From Paracyclopina nana (Eukaryota; Arthropoda; Copepoda; Cyclopoida; Cyclopettidae), in assembly GCA_019096065.1 (NCBI GenBank), contig JAGUCH010000007.1, forward strand, positions 1,820,501-1,884,500: 64,000 nt of DNA. The letters run 5' to 3'. Positions within the stretch are counted from its first letter, which is position 1, and the number at the start of each line of letters is the position of its first letter. Position numbers and translations under genes: made by a program. Positions 11,554 to 21,544 of this stretch are shown here, one piece after another. Under the pieces are notes generated by a model. That model had not been told where the DNA came from, did not search any database, and worked only from the letters and a program-made list of their open reading frames with translations.

Positions 11554-14500
11554 TCAGGGCTCTTCTCGTTGTCGTTTCATCTCCTCATTTTCTTCTCTGG
11601 TGGCATCCTTGAACAAAACGAAGCCGGTCTGTGCCACGGGATCGACATGGAATTCGGAGATTGTCGACTGACAGAAGAGGCGACTGGTGACGCGGCCCCT
11701 GGGGCAAGCAGCATGGAATTCCTCCAGCATAACCACCAACGGGAAATCAGCATGTTGGGCGCGGAAGTGGCCTAGGCGATAGCAGAGGCTGCATCTGTTG
11801 AGCAACATTGCACAGACGGCATCGATATGCCCGTCTGTCAAGCAAATGTTGTATTCGCACATCAAGTCTGTTGCAGGAACTTCACATTGGTTTGACAGAT
11901 GATCTCCAGAGCCACAGTTTTCACAGCAGTGAGGGAAGAATTTATCCCCGCCCCCGAAGGACAACATATACGCCCTCCTATCAATATCATTTGGGTGTTG
12001 CTTGTAGAGAATTTTTAAACGTTTGCGGGAGGTTTGAGGGAGGATGTCAACGCACGCGACCCAATCACGCTCTTGCAAAAAGGATTGCAGAAGCTCGTGC
12101 AGCCGCTCGACCGACTGCCAGGCCTCGCCAGGGCCCTCGGCAAAAAACAAAGGCCAGGCCCGATGGTTGCAGGATTCCCCTTGATTTTGGAACGTCAATT
12201 GTCCGAACCAATCACCAAATGGCCTGACGTTGGCCTCAGTTTTTACTAGCAGCCTCATGACGTTGTCTGATCCCACAGCACGCAGAAGCATGCAATGAAT
12301 CAATCGCAAAATATCTGCCCCCGAACCCATTTCTTCCAATTCAGCGGCCCTGATTCCCATTAGCCGCAGGAGATCAAAGAGAACGCAAACTTCCCAAATT
12401 GCATAGCCCCTCATTGGTTGCTCCCAGTCCCTAAAGTGGGCGGAGTAGTCCCAATCTTTGTAGACTAAGTATTTTCCGTCATTGAATCGCTGCTCATTAA
12501 TGTCAGTGGGGTGGATATAAATGAACGGGTAATCGATGGATTCGGCCAAGAAATCGGGCCCGGTTCGCAGCAAATTGTACGGCGGAGGAACTGAACATTG
12601 GGGAAACGCCATAAGCACAATGTTAGAGGCATCCACGAATTGACGCATGACAAAAGCTGTCTCGGGAATGCTGCAGACTCGCTTCACAATGTCAAATGCG
12701 CCGTAGGCTAACTTGATTATGCTGCCGCTTTTAAAAATGTTCCTGACAAAGTTGGGTATGTGCAGGCCCTTAACTTTCTCGCCGTCCCAATCAACGTGCA
12801 AAAAAACGCACACTTGGCTGAAGGAGGCCAAAACGAGACCATAAAAGGCCAATTGCCATTGGGCAGTTTTGCGCAGCTCGCGAAAGATTGGGGGCGCATA
12901 TTGAATCAGTTTTAGCCCAACAATTCCATGTAGCTCGACATCTTCGACAAAGCGCGATCTCGATACCAACGTGTTGAAATGGGAGGGGTTCAATTGCAGC
13001 AGCCTTGTTAAGTGCACAATGTTAGGGGCGTGAAAAGAGCTAAATTGTTTAGGTCCATCCCTGGGGGTTTGATTTCGGGCCGCCATTAACGTGAAAGTAG
13101 CAAATTTGGGCTTGGTGTGCCTGACAAAATCAGAAGGCCTTAGTCCAAAGCCCCCTATGGCGCATGTTGGGACTGGGCAATCGGGGTCCCTACGTTGTCC
13201 CACCCAAAATCGAGCCCCCTCCCTAGCCAGAATGCATGAGGACTTATATTTTTCAGGCCTAGACTCCAATACCATTTTTCTTTGCTTAGCGGTAAGCGAC
13301 GCAAACGACGCAACAGACTTGATGTCACTAAACCTCTCGCCCTGTGCTAGATTGATGCTGATGACATCCGAATCTTCAGGAAGTGATGGCATGACGATGA
13401 TCTCACCTGGACCGGCTTGTGGCGTCAAAGGCCCACCTGTTTCCTTGAGTGTTGCCATCAAATTCGCCTTGCGTTGCTCCTTCATGGTCCTTGATCTGGT
13501 CCTTGGAGCCTCCACAGGGGGCGACACCGATCCGGATCGAGGCCCAAAGGTCTTGACTGGCACGTTTGCGGCCTCGGCGTTGGAGGTTGTCGGCTCCTCA
13601 TCTTGATCTTCTACTTGTACATCCATTGCTTCATCCAAAACCAAAAACTCCTCCTCACCAATATTTATGGATGTTCTTGTTTCATCCTTGGGGGGCAACG
13701 GCTGCAATGTGGTGCGCAGGACCGGATCATTTGGCCTAGGGATCCTCTCAAATGGGACGAATCTGGATGCGGTACCAAAGAGAATATCCCCCCCATCATC
13801 GGCTGCCGATTGCATTGGCAACTCAGAAAAACCCATGACGACAATATTTGCCGAACGTAAATGTTCAGCAACGGCCCTTGCAACTGCTACTGGGATGCAA
13901 ATGAACTCAGAGGTGTCGGTATTGGTTGAAACTTCAACGGTGTCGTAAATTCTGGGCGGGGCTGAGGGGTTGACCAAATTGCGAGTGACTCCCGATTCCC
14001 TTTCGCGGACGGTTGGCAATCGCGAGAGCTCTACTCCGACGCCAGCTGCAATGCGAGCACTACCAGCAGTAGGCGTTTTTATTTTAGCTAACACGTGGCG
14101 AGTATATTCCTTGGATGCAGGGTCAAATCTCGCTTTTAGGTGGCCCAAGTCCCTGTAGGCAATGTCGCTAAGTTTTTGCTCCCAGACCAAAGCTTGTGGC
14201 ACGCAGTTTGCTGGTCCTAACTCGGGGTTAACATGGTTGGCCTTGCAATAGGCCAGCCACCTATCATGGAGGTCGCGATGGACTAAAGCTAGAATTGTCC
14301 CCACCGACGTGTTTTCCCCCAATAGCAGGACTCTCGTGAAGTTGACCCGTTGAGCATTATTTCGCGCGTTTTTGCATAATTTTTGGGCCTTGCTGCCGCG
14401 GTCGGTGCCGATGTAATCGTGCACGCTGCCGGCAATATAAACATTTGGTGATGCATAAATTTGAACAAACTTGGTAAGTTTACCCTTGTCCATCAAGTCG

Positions 14501-14841
14501 ACCAAATCTTCGATGAAGTAGACTTCGTCAGTGTCAAAATGGCGGCGCAATTTGGCGCGTTGCTGCTCAATCTCTTCCAGGATCCTCGAGGTAGTTCTTG
14601 GCGATGATCTAGGTTGATGGAATGCCCTGGCCCCTTCTCGGCGCGGCGTGATTGCCCCAACAGCGGGTATTTTGAAGACTGAGGCAGCTGGAGCTCGAAA
14701 TACCTCAGATTTAATGCGCTTGCGCGACCCATCGTCCTCAGAATCAGTTGATGGAGTTGCTGCCCCAGCCGAGGCCGCTCCAGACCCTGTCGGCGATTCG
14801 TTGGGCTCGTCCTCGCTGCTGCTCGATGGCCTTTTCGACAT
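11554..14841 (-). CDS. TE1 ORF3: extra ORF with degenerate RNase D-like region and zinc knuckles
   Basis: The frame is open from 15024; the ATG at 14841 (MSKRPSSSSEDE) gives about 1095 residues and looks like the better start, since the 61 upstream residues look non-coding. The N-terminus is Ser/acidic and disordered with a basic KRIK. A Cys/His patch (CPVPTC...DFVRHTKPKF) lies near 13110-13180. The region at about 12370-12850 resembles the RNase D/EXD fold: a hydrophobic strand with VCVFLHVDWDG, GLHIP, LAYGAFDIVKR (exo II-like D), FVDASN, and DWEQPMRGYAIWEV matching the W-x2-RPL...Y-A-x2-D motif with E for D. No exo I DxE is visible, so it is probably not catalytic. The C-terminus has CENCGSGDHLSNQC and a second Cys/His motif (CSLCYRLGH). 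It parallels TE2 ORF3. Its role in the element is unknown; nucleic-acid binding is inferred. Confidence 0.8.
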   Translation of the reverse strand: MSKRPSSSSEDEPNESPTGSGAASAGAATPSTDSEDDGSRKRIKSEVFRAPAASVFKIPAVGAITPRREGARAFHQPRSSPRTTSRILEEIEQQRAKLRRHFDTDEVYFIEDLVDLMDKGKLTKFVQIYASPNVYIAGSVHDYIGTDRGSKAQKLCKNARNNAQRVNFTRVLLLGENTSVGTILALVHRDLHDRWLAYCKANHVNPELGPANCVPQALVWEQKLSDIAYRDLGHLKARFDPASKEYTRHVLAKIKTPTAGSARIAAGVGVELSRLPTVRERESGVTRNLVNPSAPPRIYDTVEVSTNTDTSEFICIPVAVARAVAEHLRSANIVVMGFSELPMQSAADDGGDILFGTASRFVPFERIPRPNDPVLRTTLQPLPPKDETRTSINIGEEEFLVLDEAMDVQVEDQDEEPTTSNAEAANVPVKTFGPRSGSVSPPVEAPRTRSRTMKEQRKANLMATLKETGGPLTPQAGPGEIIVMPSLPEDSDVISINLAQGERFSDIKSVASFASLTAKQRKMVLESRPEKYKSSCILAREGARFWVGQRRDPDCPVPTCAIGGFGLRPSDFVRHTKPKFATFTLMAARNQTPRDGPKQFSSFHAPNIVHLTRLLQLNPSHFNTLVSRSRFVEDVELHGIVGLKLIQYAPPIFRELRKTAQWQLAFYGLVLASFSQVCVFLHVDWDGEKVKGLHIPNFVRNIFKSGSIIKLAYGAFDIVKRVCSIPETAFVMRQFVDASNIVLMAFPQCSVPPPYNLLRTGPDFLAESIDYPFIYIHPTDINEQRFNDGKYLVYKDWDYSAHFRDWEQPMRGYAIWEVCVLFDLLRLMGIRAAELEEMGSGADILRLIHCMLLRAVGSDNVMRLLVKTEANVRPFGDWFGQLTFQNQGESCNHRAWPLFFAEGPGEAWQSVERLHELLQSFLQERDWVACVDILPQTSRKRLKILYKQHPNDIDRRAYMLSFGGGDKFFPHCCENCGSGDHLSNQCEVPATDLMCEYNICLTDGHIDAVCAMLLNRCSLCYRLGHFRAQHADFPLVVMLEEFHAACPRGRVTSRLFCQSTISEFHVDPVAQTGFVLFKDATREENEEMKRQREEP

Positions 14842-15063
14842 GATGGCGACGATGATGATCGATACAATTTTACGATATGTGGTTGGTTGCGACCGGGAAA
14901 ACAGCACGGAAATGGAAGTGTACGACAGCTGAATTGCGACAAGATGGGAAGCAATAGCGCCGTATCGAAACGAGATTCTATTTACATGTGTGGCGCTTAT
15001 CTTTCGCTTGCGCCCCGACGCCATCGATCTTTTACGATAGCGATAGCGCGGCAGTTTTAAATG

Positions 15064-18000
15064 TCAAATTGCAGTCAGCCTTAGAGGAATGATGTTGGAG
15101 ATCGCTTCCAACACGGATTTCGTCGAATACGTTGATTTGGGATTACCTGTTGTTGATGTGTTGCAGATCTTCACCCTGGCGGTCCTGTTCACCCCATTTT
15201 TGTCGCTCTGAACTTCTTCCACGACTCCAAGAGGCCATTGATGGCGGCTAGTAAAGTTGTTACGCGTCCTGATAATGACTACTTCTCCTGGTTGCAGGTT
15301 GGACGTGAGTTTGCGCCATTTTGGGCGCGAAATGACCTCATTGAAAACTGACTTTGTCCATTTGTCGAACAACATTTGCATGAACGCTCTTAACTTGCGG
15401 TATTCTTTGAGGCCCAACTTTGATCCGGAATCAGAGATGGATGGCAAAATTTGCGGTGACATCAAGAAAGTATTTGGTGTTACCACCTCGGCTGACTCGT
15501 CCATTGTATCGGGTACATATTCCAGTGGACGTGCATTGACAAGATGCTCAGCCATTGCGATTGCAGTTCTGAATGAGTCGTCTGTCCAATCTTTGTCCAA
15601 CTCAAGACCCATGTGCTTTTTGAATAGCTTGACAAATATTTCTGATAGCCCATTGAACTCCGGTGCTCCTGGGGGCGAAAATGACCAGCTAAACTGCCCG
15701 TCTTTTGATGTCAACTTGCGCACTTGTTCCCAATCAATCTTTCGGAGTTTTTGACAATCTTCCTGAAAAAATAGCCCCGATGCCCCAACAAAATTCGTGC
15801 CCTGGTCAGATCTTACCGATTTAGGAGTGCCTCTTCTTGCACAGAACCTTGTGAATGCTGACAGAAATGCGTCAGTGGAAAGATCGCGCGCATCCTCCAG
15901 ATGAACAGCTTTCACTTGTTGGCAGACAATGACCAAGACGTATTTTTTGTCTCTAGCCTGGCCTCTGGGACGTTTGATGGAGAAAGGGCCGCAAAAATCC
16001 AAGCTGACATGAGCAAACGGCTGCAATGTGGTTGATGGAATCTGAAAGTCACCCATTTGCGGGTAGATTGGCTGTGCCCTAATTCTGCGACACTTGGGGC
16101 ATTTTGAAAAAATGGACTTAAGCATTTGTCTGAGTTTGGGGATGAAGAAGTTTTCTCGCAGCATAATTAGCAACTGATTGACTGACACCGTGTGCCCATA
16201 ATAATTGTGCAAGTGGGTTAATAGGGCGATGACGCCAGGGGACTTGACAAGTAACATCGGGCGACGAGTTGCTAGAGGAATGTGGCGGACATTATCGATC
16301 CTGCCCCGAGCTCGAACAATGTTATCGTCAGTGATATACGCACTTGATTTTTCCGGCTCCGATTTGATCCTCCAGCGACCATGAATTACCAGGAATTGCA
16401 AATCATGCTCAAAACATTCCGCCTGCAGTTTCCTGACTAAGCTTCTCCAGGCACATTTGATGCGAGATTGGGATCTGACAAACTTTATCAAATTGCGCAC
16501 AATGAACAGAAATTTTCTTGTGCCTGTGGTGTCCATAGGGCTCGACAATGAACGCAAAATGTTTTCAGCTGCTCGTTTTTGATCTCCGTGCATGTCAAAT
16601 GAATCTTTTTGGGCAGCCTTATCATTAATCGAAATCTGCTCTGCTAACGATCGTGTCATTGCTGCAAAAACTGCGTTTGATCCCTCTTTCACAATTGCCT
16701 TGTTATCCGGATTAAACACCAAATCGTCCTGTGCTGACTTCAAGTCCAATTGCCGTAGACGTGGTTGGCCCTCCAACCACAGCGAATTGTTAACCAAGCT
16801 AGACAAAGACCCCCCTTTAGTGGCTAAATCTGCTGGATTTTCTTCAGTGCTTACGTAGAGCCAAGCATCTTGACGCCATAATTCTATAATTTCCAGCAGA
16901 CGTCTCGATACAAACGGAATCGTTACAGACATGGGCTTATGGATCCACCTAATGACTGTGACTGAATCAGACCAAAATCTAACTGTGGGTATTTGCAATT
17001 GCTCGCCGATGTGAGCTGCCATATTGGCGCCAAGGTTGGCTGCCATAAGCTCCTTCTCAGGAATTGACCGTTCACCTTTTTTGCATAGCTTGCGCTTGCA
17101 GAAAGCAAACGCAGTATTGACCTCGCCTTCCCAGGTTTCCCTTACGTACACTACAGATGAATACATCCTTGCCGAGGCATCAACAAAAACCTCTAACGAA
17201 AGGGTGCTGTTTTGCTGGCGTGCAAGTGCACGCGGAAAGGAAACTAAATGCATTTGAGAAAGCTCCCACAAATACTGCTGCCATACTCGCTCTAACTCCG
17301 GGTCAAAGATCTGGTCGTCCCAACCTGGTGAAGGATCAAGAAAACAAACGTCCTGCAAAAGCATTCTCCCCTTCAGGGTTACAGGTTCCATAAATCCTAC
17401 AGGATCAAAACACAGCCCATTTGCTCTAAATAAATTTCGTTTTGTTAGAACTGAATATGGGTGATCCACCATGATGGGCTTGAACGTGAGCGTGTCACTG
17501 GAAGGATCCCATTGACAACCTAATGCTTTGATTGTTGTTCCCCCCTCAGGCATGTTGGTTAACTCAGGACTGACTGACTGCAGAATATGGGCGGAGTTGG
17601 ACACTAATTTTCGAAGTTCTAATCCGGCTTCGGCGCATGATGATCGCAACTTTTCAAACAGATTCAGCAACTCAACCTCATCGTGCCTTGATGGCAACAA
17701 ATCATCCATGTACAGGGACTCTTTGACAGTGGCGATCAAGTCTGCCTGTCCTGAGTCTTTGAAGTGCGTGTTTAAGCAAAATAGTGTGGCGAAAGGGGCT
17801 GCAACATTGCCGAAAGGCCAACGAGTAAACTCGTACGCAAGGCCATCATAAATGATTCGATGAAACTTGCAATCGTTTTCCGCTAGATGAAACTGCAGAT
17901 ACATTCGCGCAATGTCGGCCGTCAAAGCATATCGTCGTCGACGAAATTGCAGCAGGACATCTCTAATATCATTTTGCATTTTGGGGCCAGTTAAAATGGC

Positions 18001-18219
18001 ATCGTTCAATGAGCGTCGCGGAGAACCAAATTTTCGGGCGCAGTCAGTGACTACTCGAAGACGCATTGTGACTGAATCTTCTCTAATAATTCCGAAACAG
18101 GGAATGTAGAAACCAACTAATTTATCCCCTTTGACTATTCTGATGTAGCCCTCCTCAAGCCATTCCTTAAAGTTGGCGCTGTACGCTGCCCAAACTGCTT
18201 CATCGGCTTTAAGTTCCTG
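15064..18219 (-). CDS. TE1 pol: reverse transcriptase, RNase H, integrase
   Basis: The frame is open from just after an in-frame TAG at 18220-18222 down to TAA 15064, and it is the same frame as the gag-protease ORF. The RT N-terminus (WLEEGYIRIVKGDK, FYIPCFGIIRED) precedes the first ATG at 18066, so translation must come by read-through or the stop is a mutation. Visible motifs: LTADIARMYLQF, YMDD in SLYMDDLLPS (about 17700-17720), RNase H (EVFVDASARMYSS), an integrase zinc motif (HLHNYYGH...CPKC) and catalytic D, D, E in LDFCGPF, VRSDQGTNF and FNGLSE. These belong to the BEL/Pao polymerase. It makes and integrates the element's cDNA. Confidence 0.92.
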   Translation of the reverse strand, partial: QELKADEAVWAAYSANFKEWLEEGYIRIVKGDKLVGFYIPCFGIIREDSVTMRLRVVTDCARKFGSPRRSLNDAILTGPKMQNDIRDVLLQFRRRRYALTADIARMYLQFHLAENDCKFHRIIYDGLAYEFTRWPFGNVAAPFATLFCLNTHFKDSGQADLIATVKESLYMDDLLPSRHDEVELLNLFEKLRSSCAEAGLELRKLVSNSAHILQSVSPELTNMPEGGTTIKALGCQWDPSSDTLTFKPIMVDHPYSVLTKRNLFRANGLCFDPVGFMEPVTLKGRMLLQDVCFLDPSPGWDDQIFDPELERVWQQYLWELSQMHLVSFPRALARQQNSTLSLEVFVDASARMYSSVVYVRETWEGEVNTAFAFCKRKLCKKGERSIPEKELMAANLGANMAAHIGEQLQIPTVRFWSDSVTVIRWIHKPMSVTIPFVSRRLLEIIELWRQDAWLYVSTEENPADLATKGGSLSSLVNNSLWLEGQPRLRQLDLKSAQDDLVFNPDNKAIVKEGSNAVFAAMTRSLAEQISINDKAAQKDSFDMHGDQKRAAENILRSLSSPMDTTGTRKFLFIVRNLIKFVRSQSRIKCAWRSLVRKLQAECFEHDLQFLVIHGRWRIKSEPEKSSAYITDDNIVRARGRIDNVRHIPLATRRPMLLVKSPGVIALLTHLHNYYGHTVSVNQLLIMLRENFFIPKLRQMLKSIFSKCPKCRRIRAQPIYPQMGDFQIPSTTLQPFAHVSLDFCGPFSIKRPRGQARDKKYVLVIVCQQVKAVHLEDARDLSTDAFLSAFTRFCARRGTPKSVRSDQGTNFVGASGLFFQEDCQKLRKIDWEQVRKLTSKDGQFSWSFSPPGAPEFNGLSEIFVKLFKKHMGLELDKDWTDDSFRTAIAMAEHLVNARPLEYVPDTMDESAEVVTPNTFLMSPQILPSISDSGSKLGLKEYRKLRAFMQMLFDKWTKSVFNEVISRPKWRKLTSNLQPGEVVIIRTRNNFTSRHQWPLGVVEEVQSDKNGVNRTARVKICNTSTTGNPKSTYSTKSVLEAISNIIPLRLTAI

Positions 18220-20793
18220 CTAGTGAGCTGTCTGCCATCGATGGACCTGGTAATAATTCCTGGGCAAATCAGGGGGGCGTGGGTAGGACTCCCAAGGGAC
18301 TGAGGTCCCATAATGAAGGCCAACCCTAAACAAGCCTTGGCGAACTATGGTTTCTGCCCTGTCATCCAGCGCACTTACTAGCCGTTTTGGGCCCCCCAAT
18401 TGTGGCAGTCGCTCATACTCCCATAACTTAGCCAACTGCTCTTCAAGTGACACACTGGGCTGTTCACTAAGAGTGGACATCGTGGGCAGAGTGCTCCCTG
18501 ACGCCACCTTGCCAGCAGCCACCGTCCAACCTAGTCTAGTTAACCTAGCCACAGGTTCCCCATGTTGCCCTTCGACATCAGCACACATTGCTGACATCAA
18601 ATCAACGTTATCTAATCCTAAGAGCAATTGTGAGGGCTGCTCCACGGGAAAACAAAAAGGTATATCGCTCAAATGAGCATATTGCGATTGAAGGTCGGCG
18701 ATTGGCGGGGGTGAAACCGCGGCGTTGAAATTGGTAGACGAATTTACACTAATGGCTTTAATATGACCAGTTGATACTGCGCGGATGAAAACTGTGGAAC
18801 GGAAATTTTCTATCATGGCTGTGCGGTCCAAAAATCCAACGGTTTGTTTTTGTGGAGTAAGTCGTGCTCCCAACTTTTTGAGCAAGGCCAAATCGATATA
18901 GCTTTCTCCAGCATGGTCATCTAAGCTGCAATTTATGCGCACAAATGACGAGAAATCTTTACTGCGGGAAATGTCAACTGCAGCAACGCGAAAAATAGTG
19001 GAACTTGATGTTGCGGCCGCGACGAGTGATATATCTGGGTAACGGTGCAGCAAAACGTGGTGGTCTTTATTGCAGATTGTACATACCGCCTTAGACGATG
19101 GACATTTAGCAGAAAAGTGAGGGCCAGAGATGCAATTGCGGCAGGTGCGAGTACGATTTATGAGTGTGTGACGAAATTCCAATGGCAGAGCCGACAGCAA
19201 TGGGCAAAGTGGCAACTTATGTGTTGCTGGAACACCGTCCTTGTCACACAATGGACAACCCAAATAGAAATCTCCATCTGTGAGGGTGGCCAGCGTAAGT
19301 ACTTCTTCATCAATGTCCACGGTTGACGTGTCATCGCTGGTTGAATCCGGATTGGTTGAAAGTACTTTTGTCGCATTTGTTGCCGACTTTCCTTCCTGCT
19401 TCTTTGCCATAAGCTCATGGGACTCATCTCGCTCTAGATATGAGCACCAGCCTTGCCACTCGTCAATTGATGCCTCCTCCGAGATACCCTTGGCCAAACG
19501 ATACATCTTCCAGTGCCTCTTGGTCTCAGTTGTCATTCGGCTCGAAAAGAGGGAGACAATCATTTTACCCACTTCGTTATAAGCGGCTGCATCAGTATTA
19601 GCTAACAATTCCATGGCAGTAAACTTGACTGCTCGCAAAGATTTCATGTTGGCCATATTCAACTCAGTTGCCGACAACTTTGCCATGAGCGCCCCTTTAT
19701 GAGAATCGATGCGACCATAATCATTTTCCAGGGAAAGCAAGCCCCTTAGGTAACCCTCCTTTGTCGGGGAATACAATTGAAAGCAATCCCTCGCTGGGCT
19801 TTCTAGATTTTTTAACAGCTCAAAGTATTTTTCATCCCACCCATATTTTGGATTGCGATGTACTACGCATTCGAAAAGTTTCAGGAAGTTCTTAAATTCT
19901 ATTACATCTCTACCCGACACTTTTGGGAGGCCCGATGGATTTTTCTTGCCCTTAATTTGATTCGGGTCAACAAAAATAAGCTCATTTTCCCCGTTAGTGC
20001 GTTCCACAATTGACCCGGCGCACTTGTGTGTACCAGCAATTGATTGCATGAGAGACTGCTCAACCAGCAAATTGGAAATATTGATAGAGTCATTGGAGGC
20101 TATGTTGGGAGGTGGGAATGGGTAGGAATTCCTGGGACCCCAAGATGCTCTCGTGGACTCCCCCATTGGTCGACCGTAACCACGACCTGACCTGCCGACT
20201 GCCCCGCCCCTTGGTGCACCCCGATAAGCATAACCAGGGGGCAAATTCAATGATGAAGCCGAGATGTCCCCGCTAGGCAATAGCCCCTTGAAGTAATTAA
20301 TCCACGTACCGTATGTAGTGCTATCCTGGCCGACAACCTCCAAAACGGTTTGATAATAGGCCTCATCCTTGCTGATTGCGCACGAGATCCAAACGTGAGC
20401 CTTCCTATCCCTAATAGCCTCTGCAGCCTCGATGCCTGCCACGATAGATTGGATTCTCGCTTGGTCTGACGTGTCTTCCTGAACCACGCAGAATTTGTCG
20501 ACGGCTTCCCTGGCTTTCATGTATTCAGCCTCCATTTCCTTGCTTTTGTCGGCGACCATGGTCTGCCTAGAGCTAAGTGTCTTTGAACTTAAATACCTGG
20601 AGTCGGCAAGGGCTTTGTCCGTAACGGCCTTGTCGGCGATAAACTCGATGGCTTCCAGTTGCTCCTCATAAATGTCCCTGATTTCCACCATTTTTTGTTC
20701 GTGATCTTCTGAAGCCCGAGCCATTCCACTCATACGACGTTGTTGAGATGGCCATCTCGATGAACTCGTTGACGCGTTCATTCTTCTCGTCAT
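18220..20793 (-). CDS. TE1 gag (main part) and protease-like segment
   Basis: The frame is open for 857 codons, but its 5' part reads the wrong frame; the true protein probably enters it from the N-terminal gag ORF at about 20735-20790. Residues 20-120 are Glu/Lys/Ala-rich helix. The middle carries a BEL-type capsid region (DVIEFKNFLKLFECVV, LLSLENDYGRID). Near 19080-19260 come Cys/His motifs CPLC, CRNCISGPHFSAKC and CTICNKDHH. The protease position reads CSLDDHAGESYIDLALLKKLG, where D-H-A stands in place of D-T/S-G, so activity is doubtful. The ORF ends at TAG 18220-18222 directly followed by in-frame pol. Confidence 0.85.
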   Translation of the reverse strand: MTRRMNASTSSSRWPSQQRRMSGMARASEDHEQKMVEIRDIYEEQLEAIEFIADKAVTDKALADSRYLSSKTLSSRQTMVADKSKEMEAEYMKAREAVDKFCVVQEDTSDQARIQSIVAGIEAAEAIRDRKAHVWISCAISKDEAYYQTVLEVVGQDSTTYGTWINYFKGLLPSGDISASSLNLPPGYAYRGAPRGGAVGRSGRGYGRPMGESTRASWGPRNSYPFPPPNIASNDSINISNLLVEQSLMQSIAGTHKCAGSIVERTNGENELIFVDPNQIKGKKNPSGLPKVSGRDVIEFKNFLKLFECVVHRNPKYGWDEKYFELLKNLESPARDCFQLYSPTKEGYLRGLLSLENDYGRIDSHKGALMAKLSATELNMANMKSLRAVKFTAMELLANTDAAAYNEVGKMIVSLFSSRMTTETKRHWKMYRLAKGISEEASIDEWQGWCSYLERDESHELMAKKQEGKSATNATKVLSTNPDSTSDDTSTVDIDEEVLTLATLTDGDFYLGCPLCDKDGVPATHKLPLCPLLSALPLEFRHTLINRTRTCRNCISGPHFSAKCPSSKAVCTICNKDHHVLLHRYPDISLVAAATSSSTIFRVAAVDISRSKDFSSFVRINCSLDDHAGESYIDLALLKKLGARLTPQKQTVGFLDRTAMIENFRSTVFIRAVSTGHIKAISVNSSTNFNAAVSPPPIADLQSQYAHLSDIPFCFPVEQPSQLLLGLDNVDLMSAMCADVEGQHGEPVARLTRLGWTVAAGKVASGSTLPTMSTLSEQPSVSLEEQLAKLWEYERLPQLGGPKRLVSALDDRAETIVRQGLFRVGLHYGTSVPWESYPRPPDLPRNYYQVHRWQTAH

Positions 20794-21007
20794 ATGCCTC
20801 GCTCACCGTACGAAGCAGCTCATCCAATTTTTCCTTCGTGATATTTTCCACGACAGCCTCGGCAAAAAACTTGCGACAAGCCGAGTTGTACTTGTCCTTG
20901 ATTTGCTTGTAACGAGCGTGGATCTCATCCAGGGCCTTCTTGGTACGATCTGGCAGATTTGGGTTTTGGATTGGGGAGGTATTAGCTGATTCTTCGTCGG
21001 AGGCCAT
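20666..21007 (-). CDS. TE1 gag N-terminal ORF
   Basis: ATG 21007 is the first ATG after the Lys-type primer binding site. The reading frame (MASDEESANTSPIQNPN...) is helical and charged up to about codon 90 (EFIEMAISTT) and then diverges into a non-matching tail, while the coding sense continues in the frame of the ORF at 18220-20793. It is therefore the N-terminus of Gag split from the rest by a one-base frame change, either mutation, sequencing error, or programmed frameshift. Confidence 0.7.
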   Translation of the reverse strand: MASDEESANTSPIQNPNLPDRTKKALDEIHARYKQIKDKYNSACRKFFAEAVVENITKEKLDELLRTVSEAYDEKNERVNEFIEMAISTTSYEWNGSGFRRSRTKNGGNQGHL

Positions 21008-21095
21008 GTTGGCGAAGCCACGTGGTCAGCTGATACGAGCAATTTAACGAGAAAAAATAATTCAAAACAAATACTTGAAAAAGGTGGGCCGATTA

Positions 21096-21112
21096 GGCCA
21101 CGTTGGGCGCCA
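21096..21112 (-). promoter_or_regulatory. TE1 primer binding site, tRNA-Lys type
   Basis: On the minus strand the sequence next to the 5' LTR reads TGGCGCCCAACGTGGCC, one base after the LTR. It matches the complement of the 3' end of animal tRNA-Lys (CUU type) over about 15 bases. The same 12-base start (TGGCGCCCAACG) occurs next to the left LTR of the non-autonomous element at 39019. Confidence 0.8.
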
Positions 21113-21113
21113 T

Positions 21114-21297
21114 TGTTTCGGAGGATTCGAAGCAGTCTCAAACGAGGCCGTGGAGGCTGAAGAATCCGACGAGGATGCGAATGTGAAATATACGATGTTG
21201 TTCGTTTTAAGGTTTATTGAATACTGAATGCTTTACTCTCAGCGTGATACTTAGTAATGTACATACAGTGAACAGGGTGATACAAATATTTTATACA
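21114..21297 (-). repeat. TE1 5' LTR
   Basis: Direct repeat of 11330-11513, 184 bp, followed by the target duplication catgt at 21298-21302. Confidence 0.95.
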
Positions 21298-21544
21298 CAT
21301 GTGAAGCACAAAGTGAAAACAATTTATTTTAAATATGAGAGTATAAGAATAATTGCCAGTCAATTTTTTCAACTGCATATCCATTTTTTAGCTGTGTGCG
21401 GTATTTAGTAGTGTGCGTTGCGTTGCGTTTGTGTGCGGTATTTAGTATATACGGAAATGAAGTGTCAAAATAACATAGCATTGTTAGACTCTTTAAAAAG
21501 TTGTTAAGGAATAAAGTACACTTGTAGCAAAAAAAAAATTGGGC

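Larger units (their letters stand above)
11330..21297 (-). mobile_element. TE1: BEL/Pao LTR retrotransposon, minus orientation
   Basis: The element is about 9.97 kb with 184-bp direct LTRs (TG...CA) at 11330-11513 and 21114-21297 that differ by one base by eye. A perfect 5-bp target duplication, catgt, flanks it at 11325-11329 and 21298-21302. In its own direction it runs LTR, Lys-type primer binding site, gag with zinc knuckles, a protease-like segment, RT/RNase H/integrase, an extra ORF3, LTR. RT and integrase sequence features are of the BEL/Pao type. Near-identical LTRs point to recent insertion even though gag-pol is split by one frame change and one in-frame stop. Confidence 0.95.

Noticed and set aside
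11527..13948. Plus-strand open frames in the TE1 region
   Set aside because: Antisense shadows of ORF3 without domain content.
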